IMG/VR virus record: IMGVR_UViG_3300031512_000011
Span: 1-21,020 of that record
DNA length: 21,020 nucleotides
Source: a virus
Reading direction: 5' to 3' (one strand)
The number at the start of each line of letters is the position of its first letter. Position 1 is the first letter of the stretch. The translations under genes were made by a program, and so were the position numbers. A model generated the notes under the pieces. That model made no database searches. It worked only from the letters and a program-made list of their open reading frames with translations, and was not told the DNA's origin. Positions 13,865-19,414 of this stretch are shown piece by piece.

Positions 13865-14173
13865 ATGAACCCCAACACCAAAAAACTCTCGAAAAAGCAA
13901 AAAGCGACAGTACAAGCGCATTCTTTAGGTGATGTGCTGATTGTTAACCGCTACACTGCCCCTGAGTTTATCGGAACTTATTACCAAGACGGCATCCGCT
14001 ACAAGCTGTTTTACCAGTTTGACCTGGTGAAGCAGCTTCACTGCATCGGAATTTGGAAATATTGCGAGTTTAACACTATCAAGGCTACAAGTCGTTACTA
14101 TGACGGCGCAATCACGAAAGAGCAGGCGATTTCGGCCGTTATCGATGCGTTTTCTTTGACCGAAGGGGGGTAA
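13865..14173 (+). CDS. Unknown 102-residue protein, first gene of the PA operon
   Basis: I do not recognise this protein. It begins MNPNTKKLSKKQKATV, a basic flexible start whose first six codons are shared with the gene at 18498 as part of the duplicated promoter-leader. The rest is a mixed alpha/beta domain (residues 20-100) with many aromatics: VLIVNRYTAPEFIGTYYQDG, then YKLFYQFDLVKQLHCIGIWK and a C-terminal helix KEQAISAVIDAFSL. No metal or nucleotide motif is seen. The ribosome site AAGAAAGGAGCTAA (13850-13863 region) is the site complementary to small RNA 2. The stop at 14171-14173 is followed within two bases by the GTG of the ATPase gene, suggesting coupled translation and perhaps a common role. 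Confidence 0.75.
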   Translation: MNPNTKKLSKKQKATVQAHSLGDVLIVNRYTAPEFIGTYYQDGIRYKLFYQFDLVKQLHCIGIWKYCEFNTIKATSRYYDGAITKEQAISAVIDAFSLTEGG

Positions 14174-14174
14174 T

Positions 14175-15116
14175 GTGAACGTGAGCTATATCGACCAGAT
14201 TAAAAACTGCCTTCAAGCCAGCATCGATGCTGGCTTGAACGCCATCCTGATTTCCCCCCCGGGCTGGGGAAAATCCAAGATGGCATTTGAGAGCGCCCGG
14301 TCGCTCTACGGCGACCAGGTGCTCTTCCTCGAGCTTTCCCCCTCGACGCCCCCGGAAGTAGTCGAGGGGGCAATTGACCTGGCCGCCCTGCGGGAAGGGC
14401 GTCTGGCGCGCAACATCGAACGCACGCCCTACGACCCGTCTGTCAAGCTCGTCATTTTGGACGAGTTATGGCGGGCGAACGAGGTGGTGTTCGATTTACT
14501 ATTGCACGCCACCCAGCCGGTAACGCGCGTTTCTCCCCCAGTTTTCTGGGGGACAAGCAACTTTATCAGCAGGGACAAGCGGTTCGATGCCCTGCGCGAC
14601 CGTTTTGCCTTATGGCTCTGGCTTGAGCCGGTCTTCACTCGCGACGCCATTTTAGATTCGCTTGACCTCGCCCTCACCCCTCCCGGCGAGCCGGTCATGG
14701 AAACCGCCGAGGCGCGGGAGCGCGCTTTCCAACTCGCCGAGCAGGCAATCGGGAGCGGGTTTGGGGTCAACCCGCGCATTTTCGGCTACTGGGTGCGGGT
14801 GTTCGAGCGCTGCCCCAATCCGCTCGATGCTTTGTTGTACTGTTACCCCCTAGAGGGACCCGACCAGGCGTCCCGCTGGTCGGAGGTTATATCGGCAATC
14901 GCCGACCCGGAGGCGGCCGCCGTCCAGGGCTTCATGGCGACCGTGGAACTGCGCCTGAAAGACCTTGACGGCATGAGCCGGCATGACGGCATTGCCCTCT
15001 TTGGCGAGCTGGTCGCAGAAGCCGAGCGGGCGCTCGGCGGATATGAAAAGGGCAAGGAAGCGGTAGAGGTGCTGAAGAAACGATTTTTAGATTACGTTGC
15101 CGGAGGGAAGTCATGA
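14175..15116 (+). CDS. MoxR-family AAA+ ATPase
   Basis: A 313-residue ATPase with Walker A PPGWGKS at residues 28-34, Walker B LVILDE at 92-97, sensor 1 GTSN at 126-129 and a DALRDRF segment (138-144) holding the likely arginine finger. The short N-terminus and the W in Walker A fit MoxR/RavA-like ATPases, which work as chaperone motors with VWA-domain partners to insert metal cofactors or remodel protein complexes. The partner gene follows with an ATGA overlap. It starts with GTG (14175) after a G-rich ribosome site AAGGGGGG (14163-14170); the overlapping ATG at 14173 is in a frame that stops at once. Its function in a phage is unknown; virion assembly, remodelling of host complexes or counter-defence are all possible. 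Confidence 0.85.
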   Translation: MNVSYIDQIKNCLQASIDAGLNAILISPPGWGKSKMAFESARSLYGDQVLFLELSPSTPPEVVEGAIDLAALREGRLARNIERTPYDPSVKLVILDELWRANEVVFDLLLHATQPVTRVSPPVFWGTSNFISRDKRFDALRDRFALWLWLEPVFTRDAILDSLDLALTPPGEPVMETAEARERAFQLAEQAIGSGFGVNPRIFGYWVRVFERCPNPLDALLYCYPLEGPDQASRWSEVISAIADPEAAAVQGFMATVELRLKDLDGMSRHDGIALFGELVAEAERALGGYEKGKEAVEVLKKRFLDYVAGGKS

Positions 15117-16354
15117 CCGGCATTCCCTCTTCGGTCGGCGGCATCATGGCGACCAGGGTTGGTCTTGACCCGATGCTGGTTGCCCTCGGTCGTCGGCTTC
15201 CTAACCCGCTGATGAAGGATGATGACTTCCAGGCCGGCATCGCCAACGACCTTTTCTGGAAGTTCTTCGCGGGTGGGGAGCTTCCCCACGACCCGCGCGT
15301 CCGCCCGAACGCAGGTCTCCTAGACATCCTGGAGGAGCGGAACGTCTTCGGACGCAAGACGGTCGGGCGCCTGTTCCTCTCCCGCGCCGCTGCCGTCCTA
15401 ACCTGGGAGGCGATTGCGGAACTTGCGCGTGAATATCGCCAAAATACCACCCGAGTTGTGAGCCAGCAGGATTCCTTCCGTGAGCTGTTCGAGGAAGGAA
15501 AACTCTCTCCAACCTTTTCGGCAATGCTTGCCGAAAAACTTGCCCAAGTCCCAAAGGACCTGGAGACCGCGAATGCGATTGTGCGGTCTGTCGGCAAGGA
15601 GGAGGGGGAACTCGGCCAGGTCGACGTCACGGGAATTATCAATCTGGCGCGCAAGCTCGACGCCGAGGTCTTGCGCCGTTTTCTCGGCGCGGCGCGGGCG
15701 ATGCTTGCGCCGCGGAAGGTACGCGTTCGAGAGTCGCGCCTTACGCGCGATATTCTCAACGCCTTTCCGACCGAGCGCCTACTGCTCTTTGACGAGCAGT
15801 TCGGCGACTATAAACTGCTCCAGTATGCCCGGCATGGGCTGCTGGGGCTTGAGCCCTTCGCCGAAGGAGGACATGGCGGGGACATCTTCGTCCTCATCGA
15901 CGGCAGCGGGTCGATGCTGGATGATAACCGTCTGGTATGGGCGCATGCCCTATTCCTGGCGTTGCTTGAGGCAAGCAGGGATAGCCGCCGCCGCTGCCGG
16001 GGCGCGGTATTCGGCTCGGCAGGAGAGTATCTCTTCCGCGACGACCCGCTGGGCATCATCGGCTTTTCCTTCGGCTTAGGGACATCATTCGACTACGCTC
16101 TGACCGAGACGATGAATCTTGTTAAGCCCGGTGAGGAAATTATCATCCTCACCGACGGCGAAGACAGCGTCGGCGAGGACGTCAGGCAGAAATTCCTCGC
16201 CGGCAGTTACAGGCTGACCACCATTCTCATAAGGTCAGGTAATCAGTCTCTAAAGGAGCTATCGCGCGCCGTAATCTCCATCGATAACATCTCGCAAGGC
16301 GCGATTGAACGCGCAGCCGAACAGCTACGCAAAAGTATTTTTGAGGAGGAATAG
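15113..16354 (+). CDS. VWA-domain (MIDAS) partner of the MoxR ATPase
   Basis: This 413-residue protein ends in a von Willebrand factor A domain (about 255-405) with a complete metal ion-dependent adhesion site: DGSGS at 263-267, T324 in GLGTSFD and TDGED at 347-351. The N-terminal 250 residues are helical with basic patches (LARKLDAEVLRRFLGAARAM), as in CoxE or ViaA-like proteins that bind the ATPase and its client. Gene order, overlap and domain set match MoxR-VWA pairs of the RavA-ViaA and CoxD-CoxE kind. ATG 15113 is favoured by the ATGA overlap; Met12 is a possible later start. No signal peptide or membrane anchor is visible, so it acts in the cytoplasm. Its client is unknown. Confidence 0.85.
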   Translation: MTGIPSSVGGIMATRVGLDPMLVALGRRLPNPLMKDDDFQAGIANDLFWKFFAGGELPHDPRVRPNAGLLDILEERNVFGRKTVGRLFLSRAAAVLTWEAIAELAREYRQNTTRVVSQQDSFRELFEEGKLSPTFSAMLAEKLAQVPKDLETANAIVRSVGKEEGELGQVDVTGIINLARKLDAEVLRRFLGAARAMLAPRKVRVRESRLTRDILNAFPTERLLLFDEQFGDYKLLQYARHGLLGLEPFAEGGHGGDIFVLIDGSGSMLDDNRLVWAHALFLALLEASRDSRRRCRGAVFGSAGEYLFRDDPLGIIGFSFGLGTSFDYALTETMNLVKPGEEIIILTDGEDSVGEDVRQKFLAGSYRLTTILIRSGNQSLKELSRAVISIDNISQGAIERAAEQLRKSIFEEE

Positions 16355-16356
16355 AC

Positions 16357-16866
16357 ATGGGAATAGACATGGGAAACGAAGAATTTAAAAAGGCTATGAA
16401 GTTGGTCGAGGGAATGATGAACGGCATTGAAGTTGTTGCGGAAAATCTCGACCTGATTTTCGGCGTCTTTACCGCCTGTCTGGATGTCGCCCGCACGGCT
16501 TTGACCCTTGAACGGGTCGAAGCCGGCGCTTTTCGCGACCTGCTCATCGAACTTACCGGCTATTTCGAGCGCCAGGACGCCGCCGGACAGTTTATCATCC
16601 AGCGCTTTATCATCGCCTGGATGATAAACTTCGTCCGCATGATGGCGGACGAGTTCGAGTCTACCGACAAGGGCCGGGCGCATGAACTGCGCCTGCTGGT
16701 CGGGCGCGCCTTGCGCTCAATGGGGATTTACGATGAGCAGAGCGGTGACTGCAAGGTCTGCGGCGCCGCGTCACTATTTGGCGTCAACCCCCATGAAGAA
16801 GATTGCGTTTACGGGGGGACGCGCTATAAGAATTTGTACATTCGTGGGGGTAGGAATGGCGAGTAG
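16357..16866 (+). CDS. Unknown helical protein with C-terminal zinc site, third gene of the MoxR-VWA set
   Basis: A 169-residue protein of unknown function. Residues 8-125 are predicted helical (KKAMKLVEGMMNGIEVVAEN, then FIIQRFIIAWMINFVRMMAD). The C-terminal 45 residues carry C132-x2-C135 and H146-x3-C150 (DCKVCGAA and PHEEDC), a likely single zinc site. ATG 16357 is chosen since GAGGAGGA (16343-16350) is at ideal distance; a 12-base direct repeat puts a second, in-frame ATG at 16369. It directly follows the VWA gene with only two bases between, and could be an adaptor or client of the pair. Similar three-gene sets of ATPase, VWA protein and variable third protein exist in bacterial conflict systems, but homology to those third components is not evident here. 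Confidence 0.7.
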   Translation: MGIDMGNEEFKKAMKLVEGMMNGIEVVAENLDLIFGVFTACLDVARTALTLERVEAGAFRDLLIELTGYFERQDAAGQFIIQRFIIAWMINFVRMMADEFESTDKGRAHELRLLVGRALRSMGIYDEQSGDCKVCGAASLFGVNPHEEDCVYGGTRYKNLYIRGGRNGE

Positions 16867-17116
16867 TTATCCGGCCGGATTGGTGAGGGATGTCTTGCGC
16901 ATCTGTCTGCAGATGCTTGAGTCTTTGTCGTCAGAAGAGATTGCCTTTGAGAGTGAGGATGACTTGCGTTTATTCCTGCTCTCATTGTTGATGGTAGTTG
17001 GTGCGGTTGCTGACAGTTATGAAGAAGATGGAGAAGGTGTCCTGAGGATTATATCTCGGGGGCTGATTCATATGATAGCGGAGGATATACATGGAGACGG
17101 CGAGCAGACATATTAG
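16856..17116 (+). CDS. Unknown small acidic helical protein
   Basis: An 86-residue protein starting MASSYPAGLVRDVLRICLQM. It is acidic and helical throughout (ESLSSEEIAFESEDDLRLFL, SLLMVVGAVADSYEEDGEG) with no recognised motif. Start ATG 16856 lies inside the end of the previous gene (11-base overlap) and follows GGGGGTAGGA; the frame continues further upstream but only as a shadow of the previous gene. Its helices resemble the middle part of the preceding protein in style (RFIIAWMINFVRMMADEFES against FLLSLLMVVGAVADSYEEDG), so a diverged relation is conceivable, but this is a visual impression only. Confidence 0.6.
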   Translation: MASSYPAGLVRDVLRICLQMLESLSSEEIAFESEDDLRLFLLSLLMVVGAVADSYEEDGEGVLRIISRGLIHMIAEDIHGDGEQTY

Positions 17117-17444
17117 TTTGCTTCTCTTATTGTCCACTTTTGCGCTGGCGGCGGCGTCTGTTTTAGCGATAGCGCCGGTTGAGGACTTGGTCATCCTTCC
17201 CCATGCGCTTGGTCATTCGGCAGAGCTATGGTGTGCCGAGCGCATCCAGGCGTATATGTCCGGCAAGTGCAAGCCCCAGGTCTGTCAATGTCAAACGCGC
17301 TCTTATTACCTCTGCCCCGACCCGCGCCACGGCGCGCGCTGGCTGGGGCTGGTTGTGACCGGTGACGGCAAGGTTATCACCGGTTTCACCGCCAGGCGGG
17401 AGTACTGGCAGAAGAAAATCAAAAACTGTCTTTGCATGAGGTGA
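17091..17444 (+). CDS. Cysteine-rich exported or membrane-anchored protein
   Basis: A 117-residue protein with an N-terminal hydrophobic segment (SLLLLLSTFALAAASVLAIA, about residues 9-28) preceded by one Arg and one His. It is a signal peptide or anchor. The mature part has seven cysteines (including KCKPQVCQCQ and NCLCMR) and ends with a beta-rich stretch GLVVTGDGKVITGFTARREY. The pattern of His-containing helix, strands and a TGF/YW ending is faintly like small BECR-fold nucleases or DUF4258-type domains; this is weak. GGAGGA (17080-17085) five bases before ATG 17091 fixes the start. It overlaps the previous gene by 26 bases. Placement amid small membrane proteins suggests a host-surface task such as superinfection exclusion, not demonstrated. 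Confidence 0.6.
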   Translation: METASRHISLLLLLSTFALAAASVLAIAPVEDLVILPHALGHSAELWCAERIQAYMSGKCKPQVCQCQTRSYYLCPDPRHGARWLGLVVTGDGKVITGFTARREYWQKKIKNCLCMR

Positions 17445-17450
17445 AAGAAG

Positions 17451-17585
17451 ATGGAAAAGATAATCTGTCTGTCTGTGTTGATTGTTCTGGTCTTCTTCTA
17501 TTCCGTCCTGCTGTACTCGCTCCTGCGGGTAGCGTCTTGGGCGGACGATAAAATCGAGGAGATGCGCGATGAGCGGGAAGTATAA
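17451..17585 (+). CDS. Very small single-pass membrane protein
   Basis: A 44-residue frame starting MEKIICLSVLIVLVFF, with one membrane segment (about residues 4-27) and a charged C-terminal tail DDKIEEMRDEREV. The upstream AAAGAAG is a weak ribosome site, but the gene fits exactly between neighbours and its tail encodes the ribosome site GAGGAG (17556-17561) of the next gene. Function unknown. Confidence 0.55.
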   Translation: MEKIICLSVLIVLVFFYSVLLYSLLRVASWADDKIEEMRDEREV

Positions 17586-17769
17586 AGTGCTTGAAGGCTT
17601 CGCGTGGCTGATGATAGCCGCGCGGGACGAAGACGAAGCCCTGGCGATTGCCGGGCGGTTCTACGGCGTTGATGAGGACAATATCGACATCGTCTTTGTC
17701 AACGGTTATTATTTCGCGCGCGTGCGCGAGGAGGCAAAAGATGGAAGAGATAATCCACAAGGGAAATGA
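17569..17769 (+). CDS. Unknown 66-residue protein
   Basis: This small alpha/beta protein starts MSGKYKVLEGFAWLMIAARD and continues with EDEALAIAGRFYGVDEDNID and a strand VFVNGYYFARVREE. It resembles a single ferredoxin-like or ubiquitin-like unit, without a recognised family. ATG 17569 stands seven bases after GAGGAG (17556-17561) and overlaps the preceding small membrane gene by 17 bases. The next gene starts inside its end. No function can be assigned. Confidence 0.6.
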   Translation: MSGKYKVLEGFAWLMIAARDEDEALAIAGRFYGVDEDNIDIVFVNGYYFARVREEAKDGRDNPQGK

Positions 17770-18091
17770 CGTTTACGTCAAGGTCGATGGGGAGGTCTAC
17801 AAGCTGATGCGCATCAAGCGCATCGTCCGCACGCATCTTGCCGACTACTACGTCATCGACCGCGACTATTTCATGCCCGACAAGCAGCAGATATTGTTTG
17901 CTGGCGTTAACAGAGATGACCTGTCGTCGAGGTCGCTCGATTCCGTTATTACCCTGCGCGCGCAGGGCATCGACATCGCCGAGATGTGCGGTTACCGGCT
18001 AATCGATGTCGTCTACCTCGGCGACATGGCGGTTGAGAACCTGCTCCATGACGTATACATCTTCGTCCGCGTCCATGAGTCCGAACTATAG
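17741..18091 (+). CDS. Unknown 116-residue protein
   Basis: A predominantly beta-strand protein starting MEEIIHKGNDVYVKVDGEVY, then YYVIDRDYFMPDKQQILFAG and a C-terminal part IDVVYLGDMAVENLLHDVYI. No motif is recognised. ATG 17741 follows GAGGAGG (17728-17734) by six bases, which decides it over an upstream ATG in the same frame that lies deep inside the previous gene. It overlaps its neighbours by 29 and 17 bases, indicating coupled expression with the nuclease gene that follows. Confidence 0.65.
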   Translation: MEEIIHKGNDVYVKVDGEVYKLMRIKRIVRTHLADYYVIDRDYFMPDKQQILFAGVNRDDLSSRSLDSVITLRAQGIDIAEMCGYRLIDVVYLGDMAVENLLHDVYIFVRVHESEL

Positions 18092-18407
18092 CCGTACAAT
18101 CAATCTTATCTGCGACCGCCTGGGGATAGAGCGTCCCCAGGCGGAGTTTCGTTTTCACCCGGTGCGCAAGTTCCGCTTTGATTACGCCTGGCCGTCGCGC
18201 CGGTTATATGTCGAGATAGAGGGGGGCATATGGGTGCGTGGTCGGCACGTCCGCCCGGCGACGTACGAAGTCGACTGCGAGAAGTATAACCTCGCAACCC
18301 TGATGGGCTGGCGCGGCTTCCGCTTCACGCCGGCGATGCTCAAGGACGGGCGGGCACTTAGGACGCTGGCGGACTATTTCAGAGCGGAAAGATTAAAGGA
18401 AGATTAG
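18075..18407 (+). CDS. Vsr-like PD-(D/E)XK endonuclease
   Basis: This 110-residue protein has the layout of small phage nucleases with the very-short-patch-repair fold: E24 in QAEFRFHP, D36 in FRFDYAWP, the E47-x-E49 pair in YVEIEGGIW, H58 in RGRHVR and K70 in DCEKYN, then GWRGFRFTP near residues 78-86. The acidic residues would bind magnesium for cleavage of DNA. Phage members of this group are often found beside replication and recombination genes and are suspected to resolve branched DNA or nick specific sites. The start at ATG 18075 has no visible ribosome site but overlaps the previous gene by 17 bases, so it is probably translated by coupling. It is the last gene of the PA operon; no terminator is seen before the next promoter. 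Confidence 0.75.
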   Translation: MSPNYSRTINLICDRLGIERPQAEFRFHPVRKFRFDYAWPSRRLYVEIEGGIWVRGRHVRPATYEVDCEKYNLATLMGWRGFRFTPAMLKDGRALRTLADYFRAERLKED

Positions 18408-18411
18408 AGTT
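18390..18411. promoter_or_regulatory. Tandem 11-bp repeats upstream of PB
   Basis: AAGATTAAAGG (18390-18400) and AAGATTAGAGT (18401-18411) form the same head-to-tail pair as at copy A, again ending 11 bases before the -35 box. Confidence 0.5.
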
Positions 18412-18422
18412 TCCAAAATCTC

Positions 18423-18451
18423 TTGACATTGCTATCATAATATGTTATTAT
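18423..18451 (+). promoter_or_regulatory. Sigma-70 extended -10 promoter PB
   Basis: TTGACA (18423-18428), 17 bases, TATTAT (18446-18451), with the same TG-T extension. Start near 18458. The dyad TAGAC/GTCTA recurs at 18453-18474. It should drive the genes from 18498 onward. Confidence 0.8.
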
Positions 18452-18497
18452 ATAGACAATCAAACGGAAGTCTAATAAAGAAAGGAGCTAACGAAAA

Positions 18498-18668
18498 ATG
18501 AACCCCAACACCAAAGTAATCTGTTCAAAGTGCGGCAAGGCTGAAGAATACCATCGAGCCCGTTCTCAGGGCTGGCTGGTAGCGTTACGCAAGGGCTCGG
18601 ATTGGAAAATGGTCATCCGCTGTCCAAAGTGCGTGACACCTTATGCCAAAAAGATTGCCGTAAAGTAG
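18498..18668 (+). CDS. Small zinc-ribbon protein sharing its start with the 13865 gene
   Basis: A 56-residue protein starting MNPNTKVICSKCGKAEEYHR and ending in PKCVTPYAKKIAVK. C9-x2-C12 and C42-x2-C45 form a classical four-cysteine zinc ribbon, with a basic, aromatic middle (GWLVALRKGSDWKMVIRC). Such tiny ribbons are common in phages as DNA, RNA or polymerase-binding proteins; the exact role is unknown. The first six codons and the whole promoter-leader are duplicated from copy A, so this gene was probably fused behind a mobile or duplicated start cassette. The ribosome site AAGAAAGGAGCTAA (18480-18493) is complementary over 14 bases to small RNA 2. Confidence 0.75.
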   Translation: MNPNTKVICSKCGKAEEYHRARSQGWLVALRKGSDWKMVIRCPKCVTPYAKKIAVK

Positions 18669-18773
18669 CGTGAATTAAAAGCGAGGGTCTCCAAAAGTCA
18701 GTAAACTTACATCTTCCTCAGGAGACCCTCACTCAATCCAAAAGTCAACCCAAAAGAAAGGAGCAAACGAAAA
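18669..18773 (+). promoter_or_regulatory. Intergenic leader with long-loop hairpin and repeated 11-mer
   Basis: GAGGGTCTCC (18683-18692) and GGAGACCCTC (18721-18730) form a perfect 10-bp stem with a 28-base loop. TCCAAAAGTCA occurs twice, once across the 5' arm/loop (18690-18700) and once after the stem (18737-18747). No T-run follows, so it is not a standard terminator. The end of the region (from about 18752) repeats the leader of copy B almost base for base through ATGAACCCC, with GGAGCAAA in place of GGAGCTAA, but no promoter copy precedes it. Confidence 0.55.
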
Positions 18774-19127
18774 ATGAACCCCAGAAAATTCAAATTCATC
18801 AATCTGACACCGCACACCGTCCGTATTATTCACAATGAAGAAGTCATCGAAATTCCGCCATCCGGAACGGTTGCCCGGGTGGATACCATCCGGAAGCAGA
18901 CTGGCACTATCAATAATATTCCTGTTTATTCCGTGCGGTACACCAGCATCAACCTCCCGGACCCTGAGTTATATACCTTTTACATCGTCTCTTCCCTGGT
19001 GCAACAATATGCCCCCTGGCGTAAAGACCTTGTCAGCCCCGATACGTCGCCCGACTCCGTCGTCCGCGACGGCGACGGCAACATCGTTGCCGTGCGCGGC
19101 CTTATGCGCCTTGGGGACGCGAGTTGA
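18774..19127 (+). CDS. Conserved phage protein of unknown function
   Basis: A 117-residue beta-rich protein. Its start (FKFINLTPHTVRIIHNEEVI) and the elements IPPSGTVARVDTIRK, LYTFYIVSSLVQQYAPWRKD and DGDGNIVAVRGLM follow a pattern I know from many phage hypothetical proteins (LTPH-V-IPPSG-AR ... YIVS ... R-DL-P ... VRD-G-I-AVR). No function is established for them to my knowledge. The ATG at 18774 has AAAGAAAGGAGC nine to eleven bases upstream and lies in the third, partial copy of the duplicated leader, with MNP as its first residues. No metal or catalytic motif is visible. It probably belongs to the PB transcript. Confidence 0.7.
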   Translation: MNPRKFKFINLTPHTVRIIHNEEVIEIPPSGTVARVDTIRKQTGTINNIPVYSVRYTSINLPDPELYTFYIVSSLVQQYAPWRKDLVSPDTSPDSVVRDGDGNIVAVRGLMRLGDAS

Positions 19128-19130
19128 GTT

Positions 19131-19143
19131 GAAAGGAGGTGAT
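19131..19143 (+). promoter_or_regulatory. Orphan perfect Shine-Dalgarno sequence
   Basis: GAAAGGAGGTGAT matches the complement of a typical 16S rRNA 3' end over 13 bases, but the only nearby ATG (19142) overlaps it. The real gene has its own copy, CGAAAGGAGGTG, at 19205-19216. Confidence 0.5.
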
Positions 19144-19168
19144 GCCATCTTCTCTTCTTCTCCCAATC

Positions 19169-19188
19169 AAGGGGGCGCAAGCCCCCTT
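19169..19188 (+). terminator. GC-rich hairpin, possible weak terminator
   Basis: AAGGGGGC (19169-19176) pairs with GCCCCCTT (19181-19188) around a GCAA tetraloop. The following CTCGTATTT is a poor T-run, so it may act as a processing or pausing element, or as partial terminator ahead of the regulator gene. Confidence 0.4.
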
Positions 19189-19219
19189 CTCGTATTTAAT
19201 CAATCGAAAGGAGGTGTAT

Positions 19220-19414
19220 ATGAGGTACAGTGAGCCGTACGACAAAAGGCTTAACATCGTTCTCCCGGAGCGCATCTACAAGATGCTGCTCCAGGTGTGG
19301 GAAGCCGAAAAGCGCTCCGACCCCTCCCGGCGGTTGACCCTCTCGGACGTCGTCCGCCGGGCGCTCATGGAATATTTCAAACAGAAAGGAACTTCTAACA
19401 ATGGAGGAAGCTAA
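19220..19414 (+). CDS. Ribbon-helix-helix DNA-binding protein
   Basis: A 64-residue protein with the CopG/Arc-type ribbon-helix-helix pattern: strand RLNIVLP at residues 10-16, helix 1 ERIYKMLLQVWEAEKR at 17-32 and helix 2 TLSDVVRRALMEYFKQ at 40-55. Dimers insert the paired strands into the major groove and usually repress or regulate nearby promoters. ATG 19220 has an ideal ribosome site AGGAGGTG (19209-19216); the open frame runs further upstream to 19139, but that start would overlap the orphan Shine-Dalgarno and run through the hairpin. It overlaps the next gene by 14 bases. It is the only transcription-regulator candidate in the window and thus a candidate ligand of the tandem 11-bp repeats; that link is inference. 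Confidence 0.75.
   Translation: MRYSEPYDKRLNIVLPERIYKMLLQVWEAEKRSDPSRRLTLSDVVRRALMEYFKQKGTSNNGGS

Larger units (their letters stand above)
13755..13882 (+). repeat. Promoter-leader module, copy A
   Basis: This 128-base stretch is repeated at 18387-18515 with about ten substitutions and small indels, by eye. It contains tandem 11-bp repeats, promoter, leader, ribosome site and the first six codons (MNPNTK). Differences cluster in the spacer between -35 and -10, while boxes and leader are nearly unchanged, which suggests either recent duplication or selection on the module. Confidence 0.85.
18387..18515 (+). repeat. Promoter-leader module, copy B
   Basis: This is the second copy of the module at 13755-13882, with the same tandem repeats, promoter, leader dyad, ribosome site and first six codons. 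It differs by a 4-base insertion after GGAGCTAA, a 2-base deletion in the A-run before it, and changes clustered in the promoter spacer. Confidence 0.85.

Noticed and set aside
14204-14237. Inverted repeat GCCTTCAAGCCAGCATCGATGCTGGCTTGAAC-type palindrome near the MoxR start as operator or terminator
   Set aside because: The AAGCCAGCATCGATGC dyad is real, but it falls within well-conserved coding sequence for the ATPase N-terminus, has no T-run, and no function can be argued from position.
15480-16079. Forward frame of 199 codons inside the VWA gene
   Set aside because: Ser/Arg-rich out-of-frame shadow of a gene with a complete VWA motif set.
16346-16371. 12-base direct repeat at the start of the 169-residue gene as a possible integration or transposition target
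   Set aside because: Nothing mobile lies between the copies; a simple slippage duplication that adds four residues is enough.
16682-16855. Upstream extension of the 86-residue protein
   Set aside because: The extra part is a frame shadow of the zinc-site protein; ATG 16856 has a ribosome site and starts a sensible sequence.
18006-18074. Upstream extension of the Vsr-like nuclease
   Set aside because: The added residues are Ser/Thr-rich shadow sequence; the family pattern begins just after ATG 18075.
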